This document shows, in pieces, positions 45,480-57,566 of a DNA stretch of 64,000 nt. The position numbers and the translations under genes are program-made. Positions within the stretch are counted from its first letter, which is position 1. Each line of letters opens with the position of its first letter. The notes under the pieces are model-generated. The model was not told where the DNA came from, did not search any database, and worked only from the letters and a program-made list of their open reading frames with translations. This stretch comes from Exophiala sp. HKRS030 (taxonomy: Eukaryota; Ascomycota; Eurotiomycetes; Chaetothyriales; Herpotrichiellaceae). The stretch covers positions 2,232,001 through 2,296,000 of the forward strand of contig JAHWDD010000001.1 of the NCBI GenBank assembly GCA_023897205.1, given 5' to 3'.

Positions 45480-47488
45480 ATGGTTGCGAACTCGAAGTCG
45501 ACAAAACAAGGGCAAGCATGCGCCAGTTGTCATTCCAGAAAGATACGGTGTCATATTCCAATGACCGCTAACGCCGACGTACGCTGCTCCAACTGCCGTC
45601 AGTTGGGTATCGAGTGCAGGTCAGCGTCTCGCAAGTAATCGTGGACACTTTCTGACTACACAAAGCAGGCCGCATGTGCGCAAAAGGAGGAAGGATGCTC
45701 TTTCGACCTCGTCTTCTAGGCCCTTGCATGCGCCAAACGATCGCCACGGCGATCAATACAGTCGAATGTTGATTAACGATGGTGCTTCGTCCGTAGAGCC
45801 TAGCTACCTTGGCCGCTCGGACTATCTTGACACACATGTTCTTGTTGACGAGGAAGATGCCTCGCAGTATCCGTCTTCTCCGATCAAGATATCAGCATCT
45901 ACTCCAGTCCTGACATTGGGAGCAAGTGCTTTGGCTGACATGATGTCTCAATCAATCAGAGAAAGCCTGGTGTCGAGCTTCACCAGGAAGTGTCTGCCGT
46001 GGATGCCAGTGATCAGCATCCATCGCCTACGCACCATTTTCGAGGGAATTGAATCCAAGACACAACCGACATTCTTGATACTCGCAATTCTTACTGCAGG
46101 AAGCAAAGTTTCGACAGCTCCTCGTGCTATTGAGATCGGTGAACAATGCTACCAACGTGCCAAAGATATGTTCTATCAGGGCAAGGAACGAAACACGGTG
46201 GATATGATCATTGCCACGGTCTTCCTGCAGTGGTGGAATCAATCTGGACCAGAGCATATTTCTATTGATAACAGCAGTTTTTGGTTGCGCATTGGGGTGG
46301 CGCTCGCTCACCAGAGCGGTCTTCACAAAGAGCCTCATTATCGAGACCCTCAGTCAGCCCTGCGAAGGAAACTGTGGTGGACATTAGTGGTGAGCAACGA
46401 TATTCGAATTCGGATCCGTTTGCCTGGTGGCATACATTTCCGATTCGGCTATTCCCAACCATTGCTTTCCGTGTGGAGGTGAAACTGACATTTCGTTCTA
46501 GTCTAGGGATAACCAGATTGCAACAAGCCATGGCCGGCCTCGTGCCATTAATCCCCAAGACTCCAATATGCGACCGCTTGACGCTCGGGACTTTGATCCT
46601 CCAGACGAGGATGCCCTGCTATTTATCAATTTTGTGCAGATTGTTCGTATCTTAGCTGACCTGACTCAGGCCTCTCTGCGCGGCAATCTCAACTTTGGTC
46701 GACGTTTGGAGATTGAAGTTTCGCTCCGCTCATGGCTGATGGACCTTCCGGATGTCTTCCATCTCCATGACCGAAAAACGCGAACTCTGCGACCATACAC
46801 ATTCCGCAGCCGACAATTACACGTGCCGTACTTTGTAGCTTTGATCATCCTGTTCAGACAGGATGCTCCTGACAAATGCCCTTCGGGAGCTTCGGTCCTG
46901 GCGGCCAGTTATATTTCTGGCATATTTGAGGAGTATCTTGACTGGGGAGATATCTCCTTTGTGTCACCCGCTTCAATATTCTATCTCCTTGTGGCATCTC
47001 TTTTACAGATATCCGCTCAGAGATTCGCCATTCTAGCGACGTGTTCGGAACACGAAGTACGGATTACAAACCAAGCAATTGAAGAGCTCAAAAAGCGCTT
47101 TCCTACGGCATTTGGTGCGGAGAGAGTGATCAATGCGATACGCACTGCGTCGACCACATCCTCCCACCCGGCTCGAATCGGTCTCGATCCCCACCAGCAA
47201 GACTTGTTCAACCCCTTGGGACCAGGTTTGTGCCGACAGTGGAGAGTGATTCTTGGACCTGCCGAGCCTCAGCAGTTGGTTGACACAATTGCTGGCACAT
47301 TCTCCGGCGAACAAGTGACGCCCCATGAAGTCCGTCAATCGAATCACTCAATGAGGCCATGGCAGGATGAAAATGATGGGCAGGATGTGTCCGAGTTGAA
47401 CGCATACCCCTTTGTGACCGAGCCTGATGAAGCCGTGTTCGACGCTATGGGTCAATGGTGGTGGTCTGACCTATTACCAGACAGCTAG
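45480..47488 (+). CDS. Zn2Cys6 transcription factor with fungal-specific regulatory domain
   Basis: Exons 45480..45619, 45669..46389 and 46502..47488 encode 615 residues. The DNA-binding cluster is CASCHSRKIRC followed, after a longer-than-usual loop (HIPMTANADVR), by CSNCRQLGIEC. A basic linker (RPHVRKRRKD) follows. The middle region is the fungal-specific transcription-factor domain: FWLRIGVALAHQSGLHKEP, RRKLWWTLV and SRDNQIATSHGRPRAI. It is nuclear and probably controls the adjacent transporter, hydrolase and dehydrogenase genes, given the cluster layout and shared element (inference). Confidence 0.93.
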
Positions 47489-47993
47489 GGTGCAGATTGG
47501 AAAAAGGCTCTCCATGGATAAATCCTAAGTTGGCCATGGACGCGGATGTCAATATTAATTTTTTGATATCCCTCGTGATGTCTCTCTATCGTACGAGCTC
47601 TCGACGAGGACTATCTACGCCTCAGATACTGGTACGAGCAATTGGACCATTTGATTGGCTCAATGGCTCGTCTGGCTTCGGATTTTCGGATGTGACCGAT
47701 GAATCACGTGCCCCCATGCCAGCCCACCAAAACACCTGACGTCATGGCGATGCAAACTGCAGGCACCTGGAGGCTGGCCACCCACTCGTGCTACACTAGG
47801 CAGGAACTCTGAGCTCGCCGATGGGATCGATATATGGCTCCTTCCGGACCCAAAGCCAGCTTTCGTACTCCTCCTCCTGGCACTCGCGAGACCTTATCTT
47901 TCTGATCAACTGCCACTCTTCAGCTTCCCCTCCACCACCTCCAAGCTTCAAACCCAAGCTCATCTTGTTCTCTCTCCTCGACGAATTGTCAGT
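47489..47993. other. Intergenic
   Basis: This is 505 bases; no gene is recognised. The last 150 bases are rich in CTCC/TTC tracts, which are typical of a promoter. Confidence 0.5.
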
Positions 47994-48423
47994 ATGATCT
48001 ACAACGTCCTCAACATCCTTCTGCAGCTCTCGTTGCTGTCTCTGACGGCAGCTGCGCCGCTCTCAATCCAGAACCATGGCCATAGCAACAACAACTGGCA
48101 ATATGGTGCAGGGGGAGGAGTGGTTGGTTTCATTGTCCTAATCCTTGACATCATCGTCTTTAGTACGTATTTCCCCCACCATGGTTGTTCCAATCTCGCT
48201 GTTACATTGCGAATCTGGCAACGAATCTGGCACTCTCCCTAGGTATCAGGCTTTCAGAGCTAATGGTCCAACAGTCGAAGTATTGCCATCCAACCGTCCT
48301 GTGGTAAACAAAGTACTGTGGTGCTTACTTGTCTTCCTATTCCCCATCGGTGGCATGATCATCTACTGGCTCTTCTCAAATCGCGCCGCTCACCGCAGCG
48401 GCGGATACGAGGTTATCCCCTGA
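47994..48423 (+). CDS. Small membrane protein with PLDc_N-like helices
   Basis: Exons 47994..48162 and 48275..48423 (intron GTACGT..CAACAG) encode 105 residues. A signal peptide or first helix (ILLQLSLLSLTAAAPLS) is followed by a Gly-rich helix (GGGVVGFIVLILDIIVF), then IEVLPSNRP and a last helix (LWCLLVFLFPIGGMIIYWLF) with SNR. The ExLxSNRP..KxLWxLLVFLFPxxGxIIYxLF pattern is that of the phospholipase-D N-terminal (PLDc_N) two-helix domain, here without any catalytic domain. Function unknown. Confidence 0.87.
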
Positions 48424-49522
48424 GTCGAAATACTACTCGAGAAGAACAATGTGAATATGCCATGTGTCGAAAGGGAAGACCATTGGCTATATTGACACGA
48501 TGTCAACACGGAAGTAAAGATCAAGACGATCTTGAGGAATTCGAAACAAGTCTGTGCTCTCAAGCGCACAGCATAGAACCAAGCTTGGAAGGCTCTGCTA
48601 CGATCCTGGACAATGCCGGCATGTCTTATAGCTGGAAAACATAATATCAACTAGACTCTTTCACTGCGGTAGCACACGCATAATAATCAAATGATATGTT
48701 ACATGCTCAACAAGATTTAGAGGCCCTTGGTCCCCTGGTCGCAATTTCACCCGTTATCACTAGTGCATGTTGTTCTTCTGGCGCATTATTTGCAATGCGT
48801 TTTGAATGTTGGATCGTTAGACCTAATTTACTTTGAAGACCTAGAAGTGTTGCGATTGAGTGTAGTGCTGGATGTAAACTAACGAGTTCTTATACTTTAT
48901 GCCTTTAACACAAGAAGTCAAGTACCAGAAAGCGCTACGCCAGGTCACGATCAGATGTTCACGAGCAGATATAGGAAATTTATGATTCTAGAGATCCCGA
49001 GATTGGGGTATGCTTTGCCCAGCTCTCGCTTAGGATTGCTTGGTCGTAGTCAACAACCCAAACGCCGATAAGATAAACGACGTGGGTCACGGTCGCTTCA
49101 CTGAACCGAGGCCAAGATCAGATCTGGGGCCAAGATAGAGGTAGGCTGTGATGCTTCAACCATCTGTTCACCATGACCTGCAATTCGATGCTGCTACAGA
49201 ACGAGCTTGGCGGTTTGTCCCCTGTCGATCAGACGCTTGTGTGAGAAGCTCTATGAAGTATGATCCTCGTCAAATGTGTTGGCTGAGGCGCTCGAGGAGA
49301 CCAGAGATGGTTCCAATCATCAGGCAACTCAGGGAAATTCAGTGTCTGATTCGAAACGAACCCTTGTCAGGGTGCTGAACGACTGCTCGCGGAGATTATG
49401 GGCACGGGTCGTGTACCCTGAATTACCCCTTTGTATGGACACAACGCTTGGTAGTCTACTCGAATTCTTGATTCAACGATAGATTTCTCAGCACAAAAGG
49501 CCACGCTTCTAGTTGGATTTCG
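48424..49522. other. Intergenic, no gene recognised
   Basis: This is 1.1 kb between convergent genes. Nothing recognised. Confidence 0.5.
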
Positions 49523-50118
49523 CTACAAGCACAGCAATCCCAGAACGACAAGGACCCCAGAGATGTACCCTGCAATAGGCGGCAGCACGTTCTTCGCCGC
49601 ATTCGTGGACTGCTGACCCGATTCTGCTGACGAGGTCGCCGTAACCCCCCTCCTGTAGGTCGAGATGAGCTCGCCGTCTGACTCGCGAGTTTCTCCACTC
49701 CGCCGGTGACAAGAACCTTCATGAAACCTGGGAAGGTGTTTGTTACAGGGTCATACGGAATTGTGTCGCTGTACGCAGAAACTCCTGATTGTTGTGTAAT
49801 GGCGCACGCTCCTCGCTCGCTGCCGGTGAATGTGCAGGACATCCGGTAAAAGCCTTCCGAGTAAGATGATGTGAAGTCTTGCCATGAAGGGCCCGTCGTC
49901 ACGGTCAGGTCAGTCATGGCGCATCGCTCTGAGTCGTCGGTATAGTCGCAATTTGCGACATAGGTGGTTGCTGTGGGGTTGGCGCGGAGGATCGAGGCTG
50001 TGATAATAGGGGTTGGGTGGGAATCTTGCATGTTCAGGAACATGGAGATGGTTGTGGTGCTCTGGGCTGTGGCCACCATCGCGTATAGCAAGACTGCAAG
50101 TATAGATCTGTTCATCAT
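49523..50118 (-). CDS. GPI-anchored cell-surface protein, one frame error
   Basis: A single exon from ATG 50118. It has a signal peptide (MMNRSILAVLLYAMVATAQS), a Ser/Thr-rich domain with four cysteines (ANCDYTDDSERCAMT, MSCTFTGSERGACAI) and then a Ser/Thr stalk. Adding one G to the G6 run (C6 on the plus strand, 49645-49650) joins the stalk PTGG to a proper GPI tail: NAAKNVLPPIAGYI and a terminal hydrophobic run ending LVVLGLLCL, stop at 49523 (198 residues). Unrepaired, the frame would run into Arg-rich nonsense. It resembles uncharacterised fungal GPI glycoproteins; function unknown. Confidence 0.85.
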
Positions 50119-52504
50119 GTTGGCGTTGATCGGAATGTTTGGGAAGAGTGAATACTTTCGTTGCACTCACCACTCAAGGACAGGAAAAGTCTTACGATAT
50201 AAATACCTACATAGCTTCACTTTCGACTGTTGTGAATCATCAACTTGCGAAACCCAGAATACGAGAGGTTTTGCATGAATAGTATTGATATGACCTACAT
50301 TCCCTGCCGTTTAGATTATCTTGTGCGTCCACAACTTGGGAGGAGGCCGGGGTCTGTTTCGGAAGCCTTGCCTGCCAAAGGTCTACAACCACTGCATCGC
50401 CAACGCAAGTCGAACTATAAAGCCACAGCAAGGATTGAAGGAATCTTGGCACCCCTTTCGTATCTAACACATCTGCCTCATATTTATAAACGGCCCAGAC
50501 CAGTGGTTGGAACCTGGCATTTACCCTGCTCTTCATACTTTTGCCCCCAAGAAGCTGCGAACACGAAGTGCGATTCAACATAAGCCTGGGAAGACTCGCT
50601 AATCTCCCGCTAGGAATCGGATCAACTTGATAGGTGAGAATTGTGCTCTGGTGGCTGGTGCAGCGGTACTAACCAGAGTTCTGGGGAAGGTATTCTGGCA
50701 ACAAGGGCGCTTCAGGCACGGCTCGTTCCTTGGGCAGAGATGTCTGATGTGTGTCGTGCGACATGGAGTTTGCTGTGAATCTTACGTTCTTGCTTTCCCC
50801 AGCCTTATTCGCTACTGCGTATAGGTATTACCGCCCATTTACATGGATCACCCCAGAACCTTACTCCAGATCACGTCTGAGGGATACGCGAATGCGCAGA
50901 TGGGACATTGCTCATGCGGTGATCAGACTGACCTTCATGCATTCATGTCGCACAACAGCCTCAGAGGTATTTCCGGTCGGTGTTTCTCCTTAGCTTCATT
51001 GGACCATAGAAGGAGGTATCGCCAAACAATGGCTTAAGCACATTTATGCTAGCTTTTTCAGCACCGTCGAGCATACCCACCAATGTGGATTTTATAGGTA
51101 AGCCCAGAATACACAGCTCAGTGTCCGCGAGATCGCCTCGAGAATTGACATTTGGTTACCGGTACAATTACTTGACGAAGAACTTGGCACGTCATCGCGC
51201 GCAGCAGTGGAGCGGACAACTCAGAAGGACTTCAGACAAATACCACAGTCTGGTGTCGGATATCGGTTCTTCTTGTCCTGAATCCCAGGCGAACACCAGG
51301 TGAAGCTCGAAACCAATTTGTATATCCGCTTTTCCTCCATCCTAAGTCATTTCAGCGGCACTGCATTCACAATGTCGTTCGTGTACTACACCACTCCTGT
51401 GCAGACGTTCTCGATTCTGACTGAGGACTTCCAAAGACTGAATGCATCTGTACCTAGCCCGGACTTTTATGTCCAGTTAGAAATCCTATATAGTTGTTTG
51501 AGCGTTCTTGCATCAATTCGATTCTCGCTGGCGGATTTGAGTATCCATCAGCAATCAAGTCTCATCACCAGCTCGGTGGTTGATTGAGATACACATCGCT
51601 TTTGGCTGCTGGAACAAAGACAACTAGCATAACGACATAGTATCTGCCAGGTACTGTGTCTTTATCTCGCAGGCCTGGCAGCGATTTATGCGAGAAATGT
51701 ATCAGGATGTCCAAAAGTCTTTCACGCACCCCGCAAGGCCCAGGGAATGGTAGAAGGTTTACGCGACTCACATGTGACGGAGATGAAAAGGAAGTACTAG
51801 CGTACGGACGCCGAGTGGACAATTTAGAGGGACATAGCCAGACTCAAACCTCGTGTTTTCCAGGCAGAGAGTAAGGTGTCGACCAGGAGTGTAACGAGCC
51901 AGGACCACTTTCCATGTCACCCCACGCTGAACAACCAGCTTAGGCAGTTGAAGAGGGCACTAAGGTTGACGATAGCGAGTATTAGACCGGCACCTCCCTA
52001 GAGACTGGACATGGGCTCGAAGTGGCTGCTAAACTTGAAGATAAGTACAACCTGTTATCAGCACCAACAAGGAATACTGCACACAATCTGTGGAGTGCAT
52101 CCATGCCGAGAGAATTTGGATAGGTACACCGAAAGTAGTTGAAGTTCGGCCGTCATGAGGAAATTGTACGATCTCCATGTCTACACGGTCATTATATGGA
52201 CAAACCAGTGTATGTAATGTTGTAACAATGGATGTGCACAAAGTCCGGAGTTTCAAAAGAAGGATGACCGTTGAGGACAGAGTACATATAGGTAGACTGG
52301 TTAGGAAGAAGATCGGATGAGAAGAAGCACAAAGCGGCGAGATACTAGTCCGAAAATAATCTTGCGTGAAGAGGCAATCGGGGGATAAAACATGCCAAGG
52401 CCGACCAATCCAAAGTGCGCACAAGAAAGCCATAGGAAGAATTTCCACGCAAAAGTTCGAGTCGACAAGCAATTCACGGATTCTACACACACATCTCGCA
52501 CAAG
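50119..52504. other. Long intergenic stretch
   Basis: This is about 2.4 kb. Frames at 50245-50583, 51300-51587 and minus 52029-52490 lack domains or splice support. The 3' part must contain the RPL28 promoter. Nothing else recognised. Confidence 0.5.
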
Positions 52505-53112
52505 ATGTCTACCTCTACAAACGTGTCCGCAGACCTCATCTGGGAGGTGGTGCGTAAGTTTTGACCTCCGGAGGACATGGGAACGATATGGGAGAACCTG
52601 GGAACTAACGAACGATGACAACAGGAAACAACAATGCGTACCTGGTCAAGCGCAACTCCGGCGGCGGCGTACAATTCTCGCGAGATCCCTTCAACCTGAC
52701 GAACAAGCACTCGAGGACACACGCTGGATTCGTCAATGACAAGGCTGTTTCAATCCAACCCAATGAGAAGGGCGGCGTCACACTGCAGACCAAGAAGACC
52801 GACAGCGCCAACAAGCCAGCAGCCCAGCACAACACACACGCCTACGGCAAGACAACCTCAAACCGAAAGTAAGTGCTCGATGAAGGATGTCTTGTGGAGA
52901 AGGAGGTCTTTGTCATGCGATGCTAATCTGGGGGTTTTTGCTGTAGGATCTACAAGAGTGTTGCGGATTCAGTAGGCAAGAAGTCATACCGAGGTGACCT
53001 GAACAAGGCAGCAGTCGCCCGTGCCAGCGCTATCAAGGACTCTCAACGTGTGAAGAAGGATACACCTGAGCGGAAACCCCGTGGTGCCAAGGCACAGAAG
53101 ACTGAGGCATAA
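52505..53112 (+). CDS. RPL28: 60S ribosomal protein L28 (eL28)
   Basis: Exons 52505..52553, 52625..52868 and 52947..53112 encode 152 residues. The start is MSTSTNVSADLIWEVVRNNN. The family core is NAYLVKRNSGGGVQFSRDPF, then NLTNKHSRTHAGFV and a basic C-terminus (KKDTPERKPRGAKAQK). Exons join in phase at VVR/NNN and RK/IYK. It is a large-subunit ribosomal protein of the L28e family, which is absent from budding yeast but present in filamentous fungi and animals. Early introns are typical of ribosomal protein genes. Confidence 0.95.
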
Positions 53113-54156
53113 GGGATGAGGAAATTATGGAATTAGGACGTTCTGGTTCATTATGCACAACTGAGTGGACAGAAGCAGGATTCTACAAACCGAGCAAACA
53201 TCCGACCAATGCACAGCAGACGATGGACTTTTGCAAGATACCGCGGCTTCTGGCTATATCGGGTTCAGTCCTGAGCATGCATCGGCTTCGGACCTGGTTG
53301 GCGGCGAAAGGCAATGGCGAGATGACATGTGGCGGGAGATGGACCCGGTGTGCGGGTTCCGATTGTTCCTGCGGATTGACGAGAATACATTCAATTGCTT
53401 GCAGGGAAAGAAATAAAAAACTTGTCTCTAATTGTGCAAATTGAATTCAATATGCTAGCCTGATCCGAATAATTCTCGTCTGTCTCTGGAGAGTAAGGGC
53501 AGCCTTGCAACTGGAAGTCGAAGTTACGGGCTCTTAGGACAGCAAAGGCGGCATGTGATCCACCAGTAGTCGAGTTTCGAGCAGAAGAAGCTCATAGGAT
53601 TGTAGCTCATGGTAGCCTCTGGTAGGTAGACACGGTAAGGTGGTGGCGGGAAGACGCGAGAAATCGGGGGAAAGGGGACGAGGAGGACCTTGTGGACCTT
53701 GTAGCGGCCAGACGCGGGGCATTGAGGGATTCAGAGCGAGGACGGACGTGAATGGATTGGATTGGATTGGATTGGGGGAAGGTGCAACTCCTGCAAATGA
53801 CGATGATTGAGTGAATATGATACAAGCTTGGCAATCACGCTGCGCCTGGACGTTCCCCCTCGTGCCTTCCTAATACAAGCTACCAACCAACGGGTGTTAC
53901 TGGTTCTACTGGTCCTAGTAAAGTGATGCTTCAGATTCAACAACTCTTACTCCAGTCAAAAAGTCAGACCGCCCCCTCCTACCCAACGTTTGATTCAGTC
54001 TGATCTTTTCTTCTTCCTCGATTTCACAAGTCCTTGATCTTAATTTTCTCAAGACCTCTCTTTCATCTTCGCGTAAGTCTATGCACTGTTACAATCTCTA
54101 CAACCCCTCGATTGACTCGCAGCTACAGTCTCATTACCCCTCACCAGCAATCAAAA
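53113..54156. other. Intergenic with ATTGG repeat
   Basis: This is about 1 kb between RPL28 and malate dehydrogenase. It has a five-copy ATTGG repeat at 53752-53777 and pyrimidine-rich sequence before 54157. No gene recognised. Confidence 0.55.
53752..53777 (+). repeat. ATTGG pentamer tandem repeat
   Basis: Five head-to-tail ATTGG units ending in a G run. On the other strand this reads CCAAT, so it presents clustered CCAAT boxes on the minus strand. Confidence 0.9.
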
Positions 54157-55396
54157 ATGGTCAAAGCAGTCGTCCTTGGTGCCGCTGGTGGCATCGGTCA
54201 GGTATGATAAACAATCACCCGTCTACCGTCTATGATCTATCTAATGTTGTCTTCTACAGCCACTGTCACTCCTTCTCAAGATCTCTCCTCTCGTTGACGA
54301 GCTTGGTCTCTTCGATGTTGTCAACACCCCGGTGTGGCGGCCGATCTGTCCCACATCTCCTCAGTCGCCGTACGTCCTTCCTCTCACCCGACTGAGTCAT
54401 CTTCCCATCTAACATACCACAGGATGTCGAGGGTACCGTAGCTGCCAAGGGTGATTTCAAGGGCGAACAACCCGAGACGGAGGAGGCCAAGAAGAAGGCA
54501 TTGACTGGTGCCGACATTGTCATCATCCCAGCTGGTGTTCCCCGTCCGTCCACCAACACATCAGATGCAGAGCTCCAACGCGCTGACAGTTTTCATAGGC
54601 AAACCTGGCATGACCCGTGATGATCTTTTCAAAATCAACGCAGGTATTGTCAAAGATCTTGTTGTCGCCATCTCCAAATATGCCCCAAGGCCATTATTGC
54701 CATCATTTCCAACCCTGTTAACTCTACCGTTCCAATCGCCGCTGAGGTCCTGAAACAAGCTGGTGTCTTCAACCCAAAGAAACTCTTCGGTGTCACCACC
54801 CTAGACGTCGTCCGCGCCGAGACATTCGTTGGAGGAATTGTTGGCGAGAAAGACCCCCGCAAGCTCAACATCCCTGTTGTCGGTGGTCACTCTGGTAACA
54901 CCATTGTGCCACTCTTCAGCTTGGCTAAACCATCCGTCAATATTCCATCTGACAAGCTCGACGCTCTGGTATACCGAGTTCAATTCGGAGGTGATGAGGT
55001 CGTGAAAGCCAAGGACGGTGCAGGTTCCGCTACCCTCTCCATGGCCTATGCAGGCTTCAGATTTGCAGAGTCTTTGTTGAAGGCGGCCAAGGGCGAGAAG
55101 GGTATCGTCGAGAATACCTTTGTCTACCTCCCAGGCGTTGAAGGCGGCGATGCCATTGCCAAGGCAACAGGTGTCGAATACTTCTCCGTTCCCGTTGAGC
55201 TTGGCGTAAGTACCACCACAAGTCCACCTCAAAATCTGTATGCTGATCTTCTATATAGCCCGACGGTGCAGAGAAAGCCCACAATATCCTGGCCGATGCC
55301 AACGATTATGAGAAGAAACTCCTCGACGAAGCTATCAAGGGCCTTAAGACGAACATCGAAACCGGTGTCAGCTTCATCACCAACCCTCCTAAGTAG
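54157..55396 (+). CDS. MDH: Malate dehydrogenase, two frame errors
   Basis: Five exons: 54157..54201, 54260..54369, 54423..54543, 54599..55205 and 55259..55396. It encodes about 340 residues once one C is added to each of the C4 runs at 54327-54330 and 54683-54686. With these the conserved reading [14 protein letters not shown] and [19 protein letters not shown] is restored. The NAD site is [17 protein letters not shown]. The substrate loop has [14 protein letters not shown], and the catalytic His lies in [12 protein letters not shown]. The start [12 protein letters not shown] leaves no room for a mitochondrial presequence, so this is probably the cytosolic/glyoxysomal-type enzyme interconverting malate and oxaloacetate. 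The third intron uses a weak GTCCGT donor. Confidence 0.93.
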
Positions 55397-55888
55397 GTTC
55401 CGCTCGTTTCGCATGTTCGTCTTTTTGCTTTGTCAAGCACTTGACCGCCTAACCGCCGAAACCGTTATAGGTAGGACGTGAGCGAATTCTGATCACAAAA
55501 GAATGAGCCTACCTGCCTCGGAAACCTTCCTCGATTTTGACCGTTCAACATACACAAAAGCCATCCACCCAGACTGACCGGGCATTTCTTTGGAGCAGGT
55601 TATGAGAATCATGATGACGAATCGCCGAGATTCAAGCTTCATTTCGAAATAGTCAATTCCTGCAGTTGTGGTAGAAATTCTTTTCCTTAGCGATTAGAGA
55701 ATGCAACCCTGATTGCCCCTGAGCGGTTGATGAGTTTCAATGCTTCTTCTGAACAATTTTCCAGTGAGCTTGTGACCATGAGATTGCGGCGCAGCGTGCT
55801 GCAGCGTAGAGTAGTCCCGCAGCGCCGCTCTATAGTATTCTTTCCGAGAAGAAAGTGCCCACCAATGGTGATCCTTGGGTACCAGACT
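55397..55888. other. Convergent intergenic region
   Basis: This is 492 bases between malate dehydrogenase and TRS33, which converge. It contains a dense stretch of short GC-rich inverted words (CGCAGCGTGCTGCAGCG at about 55790). No gene recognised. Confidence 0.5.
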
Positions 55889-56721
55889 TCAAGTCTTTGC
55901 GTTCGCCGTCTTGATCTGAAATGTTGCCGACGGCAGCTCGTTGGTCTCGGCTTGCACAGTAGCCTTGATGCCCAAACTCGACAAGACGCCACGGATCACT
56001 CCACAAGGAAAGAACAAATGCGTCTGAGCCCGCGCCACAGCTTCTGCCGTACTCGCCATGCTCATGCGCGAGAACGGGCGGAACTTGTTGTCTGTGAGCA
56101 CGAAGACGCCCTATTGGATCAATTAGCCCATCCGGCCTGTTTAGTCACTGATCGCATTGCAATAAGCAAAAACGTAAAACGAGTGCAACGTACCCGATGG
56201 TTTGTCTTCAAATTATCAATCTGCTTCTTATACAGCACGCCCCAGAGATCCTTGCAGATAAACTTGATGACATCGAGATGGTCGGTAAACCGAGGCCTGT
56301 CCCGCGAGAACCGCTCGCACAGGCCTTGTCCGACCCTGAAGCCCAGTCGCTCTAGCCGCACGTACACGCTGTCTCGGTATATATCGGTCTCGGGCTGGCC
56401 GTCGGATGCCAAGGGGTACGGTGATTGAGACTGGGACTGGGGCGCAGGGATGGGGACAGCGGCGCCGGGAGCGGTGTCATTTGCTTGTGTCGTTGTAGCC
56501 GTAGAGGACGATGCTTGTGTCTGTTGTTGTTTGGGCCCCAGTCCTTTGTTCACGGCGTTGCCGCTGCCGGTGTTGGATGGGCGGTCGAGCGAGGCTTCGA
56601 ATGCGCGTGCCATGCGTTCCGCGAGGGGGACTAGTTCAATCAGTAACAGGTCGAACGTCGAGATGTTGAAGTGTGCGCCGCCGCCGTCGATGATCGGGTC
56701 CAGATTCGGCGCAGCCATCAT
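55889..56721 (-). CDS. TRS33: TRAPP complex subunit TRS33 / TRAPPC6
   Basis: Exons 56721..56194 and 56110..55889 (intron GTACGT..AATAG) encode 249 residues. The N-terminal part has DLLLIELVPLAERMARAFE, then a Gln/Ser/Pro-rich insert of about 60 residues. The Bet3-family core follows: ERLGFRVGQGLCERFSRDRP, LDVIKFICKDLWGVLYKKQI, DNLKTNHRGVFVLTDNKFRP and FPCGVIRGVLSSLGI. The order and motifs are those of TRAPPC6/Trs33. TRAPP is the exchange factor for Ypt1/Rab1 in ER-Golgi transport. The low-complexity insert is common in filamentous fungi. SEC16, which also acts at ER exit sites, lies just upstream on the same strand. Confidence 0.93.
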
Positions 56722-57566
56722 GTAGGTATCGTTCTTACTCGCTGGGACGGAATGGGGAAAGGGTTCGGTGAGGTTTGTTGTGTTGCGTGCTGGCTTTTTA
56801 TTCTTGGTTTCGATGCCTACGGACGTGGGAGACGGGAATAGGATCAAAGGGTATCAGGGTGGGTTATGTTGCGTTCTCTGTGTCTCTCGTACACGCGCTG
56901 CCGCGAGTTGGCCGTGGCTCACTCGTGGGATGGTGAGTGTGGTTGTGGTGTTTTTGGCCGTCGTCGACGACCCGGGCTTGAGAGTAGGAGAGGATCAGGT
57001 AAACAACTGGGAGTTTTGTACTGCGCGATGAGCCATGTTATCACCAAGCTTGAACTTCAATTGAGTCGATTACTGGGTCAGCGAGCGTGCGCGCATGTAT
57101 CTGCATTCTGGTCCAATTGCTTTCCGTTCACCTGAATTTCGTGGACTGGTAGGCGTTTCTCCATAAATTCAAGCGGTTCTGAAAAGGCGGCAGGCGAACT
57201 TCGTCACGTGGTTTAGTCGCAGCGCAAGGCTGAACATGGCGGTGGTTCTCCTTTCAACATCTACCACATTTGGTCACTTGGTTTCCCAGTAGGAGTCGCA
57301 CCGTGATCGCAAGTTTTCCAATGTGGTCATTCCGTCTTCCGATTGATGATAAGTACATTGTTACTACGTCTGTATTATTGGCCTATAAGCCCTTGAATGG
57401 TATAATATACATGACACGTTAACACGAAAGCCATCCGTCTCTTAAATTGATTCTAACCGATATCCACAGGGCTTCCGAAATCCTCAACCATTGACACAGG
57501 CCCTTTAGCGACTTCATCCGGCCGCTCGCTGAACTGCTGTTCGCGAAGGGAAATTTCTTGCTCCTA
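56722..57566. other. Intergenic between SEC16 and TRS33
   Basis: This is 845 bases with no gene recognised. It carries the TRS33 promoter and the SEC16 3'UTR. Confidence 0.55.

Noticed and set aside
52029..52490. 153-codon minus-strand frame upstream of RPL28
   Set aside because: Cys/Leu/Thr-rich nonsense-like translation that lies over the RPL28 promoter. No family pattern.
54327..54686. Malate dehydrogenase as a pseudogene
   Set aside because: Both breaks are in C4 runs and everything else is perfectly conserved. The same error type recurs in other essential genes.
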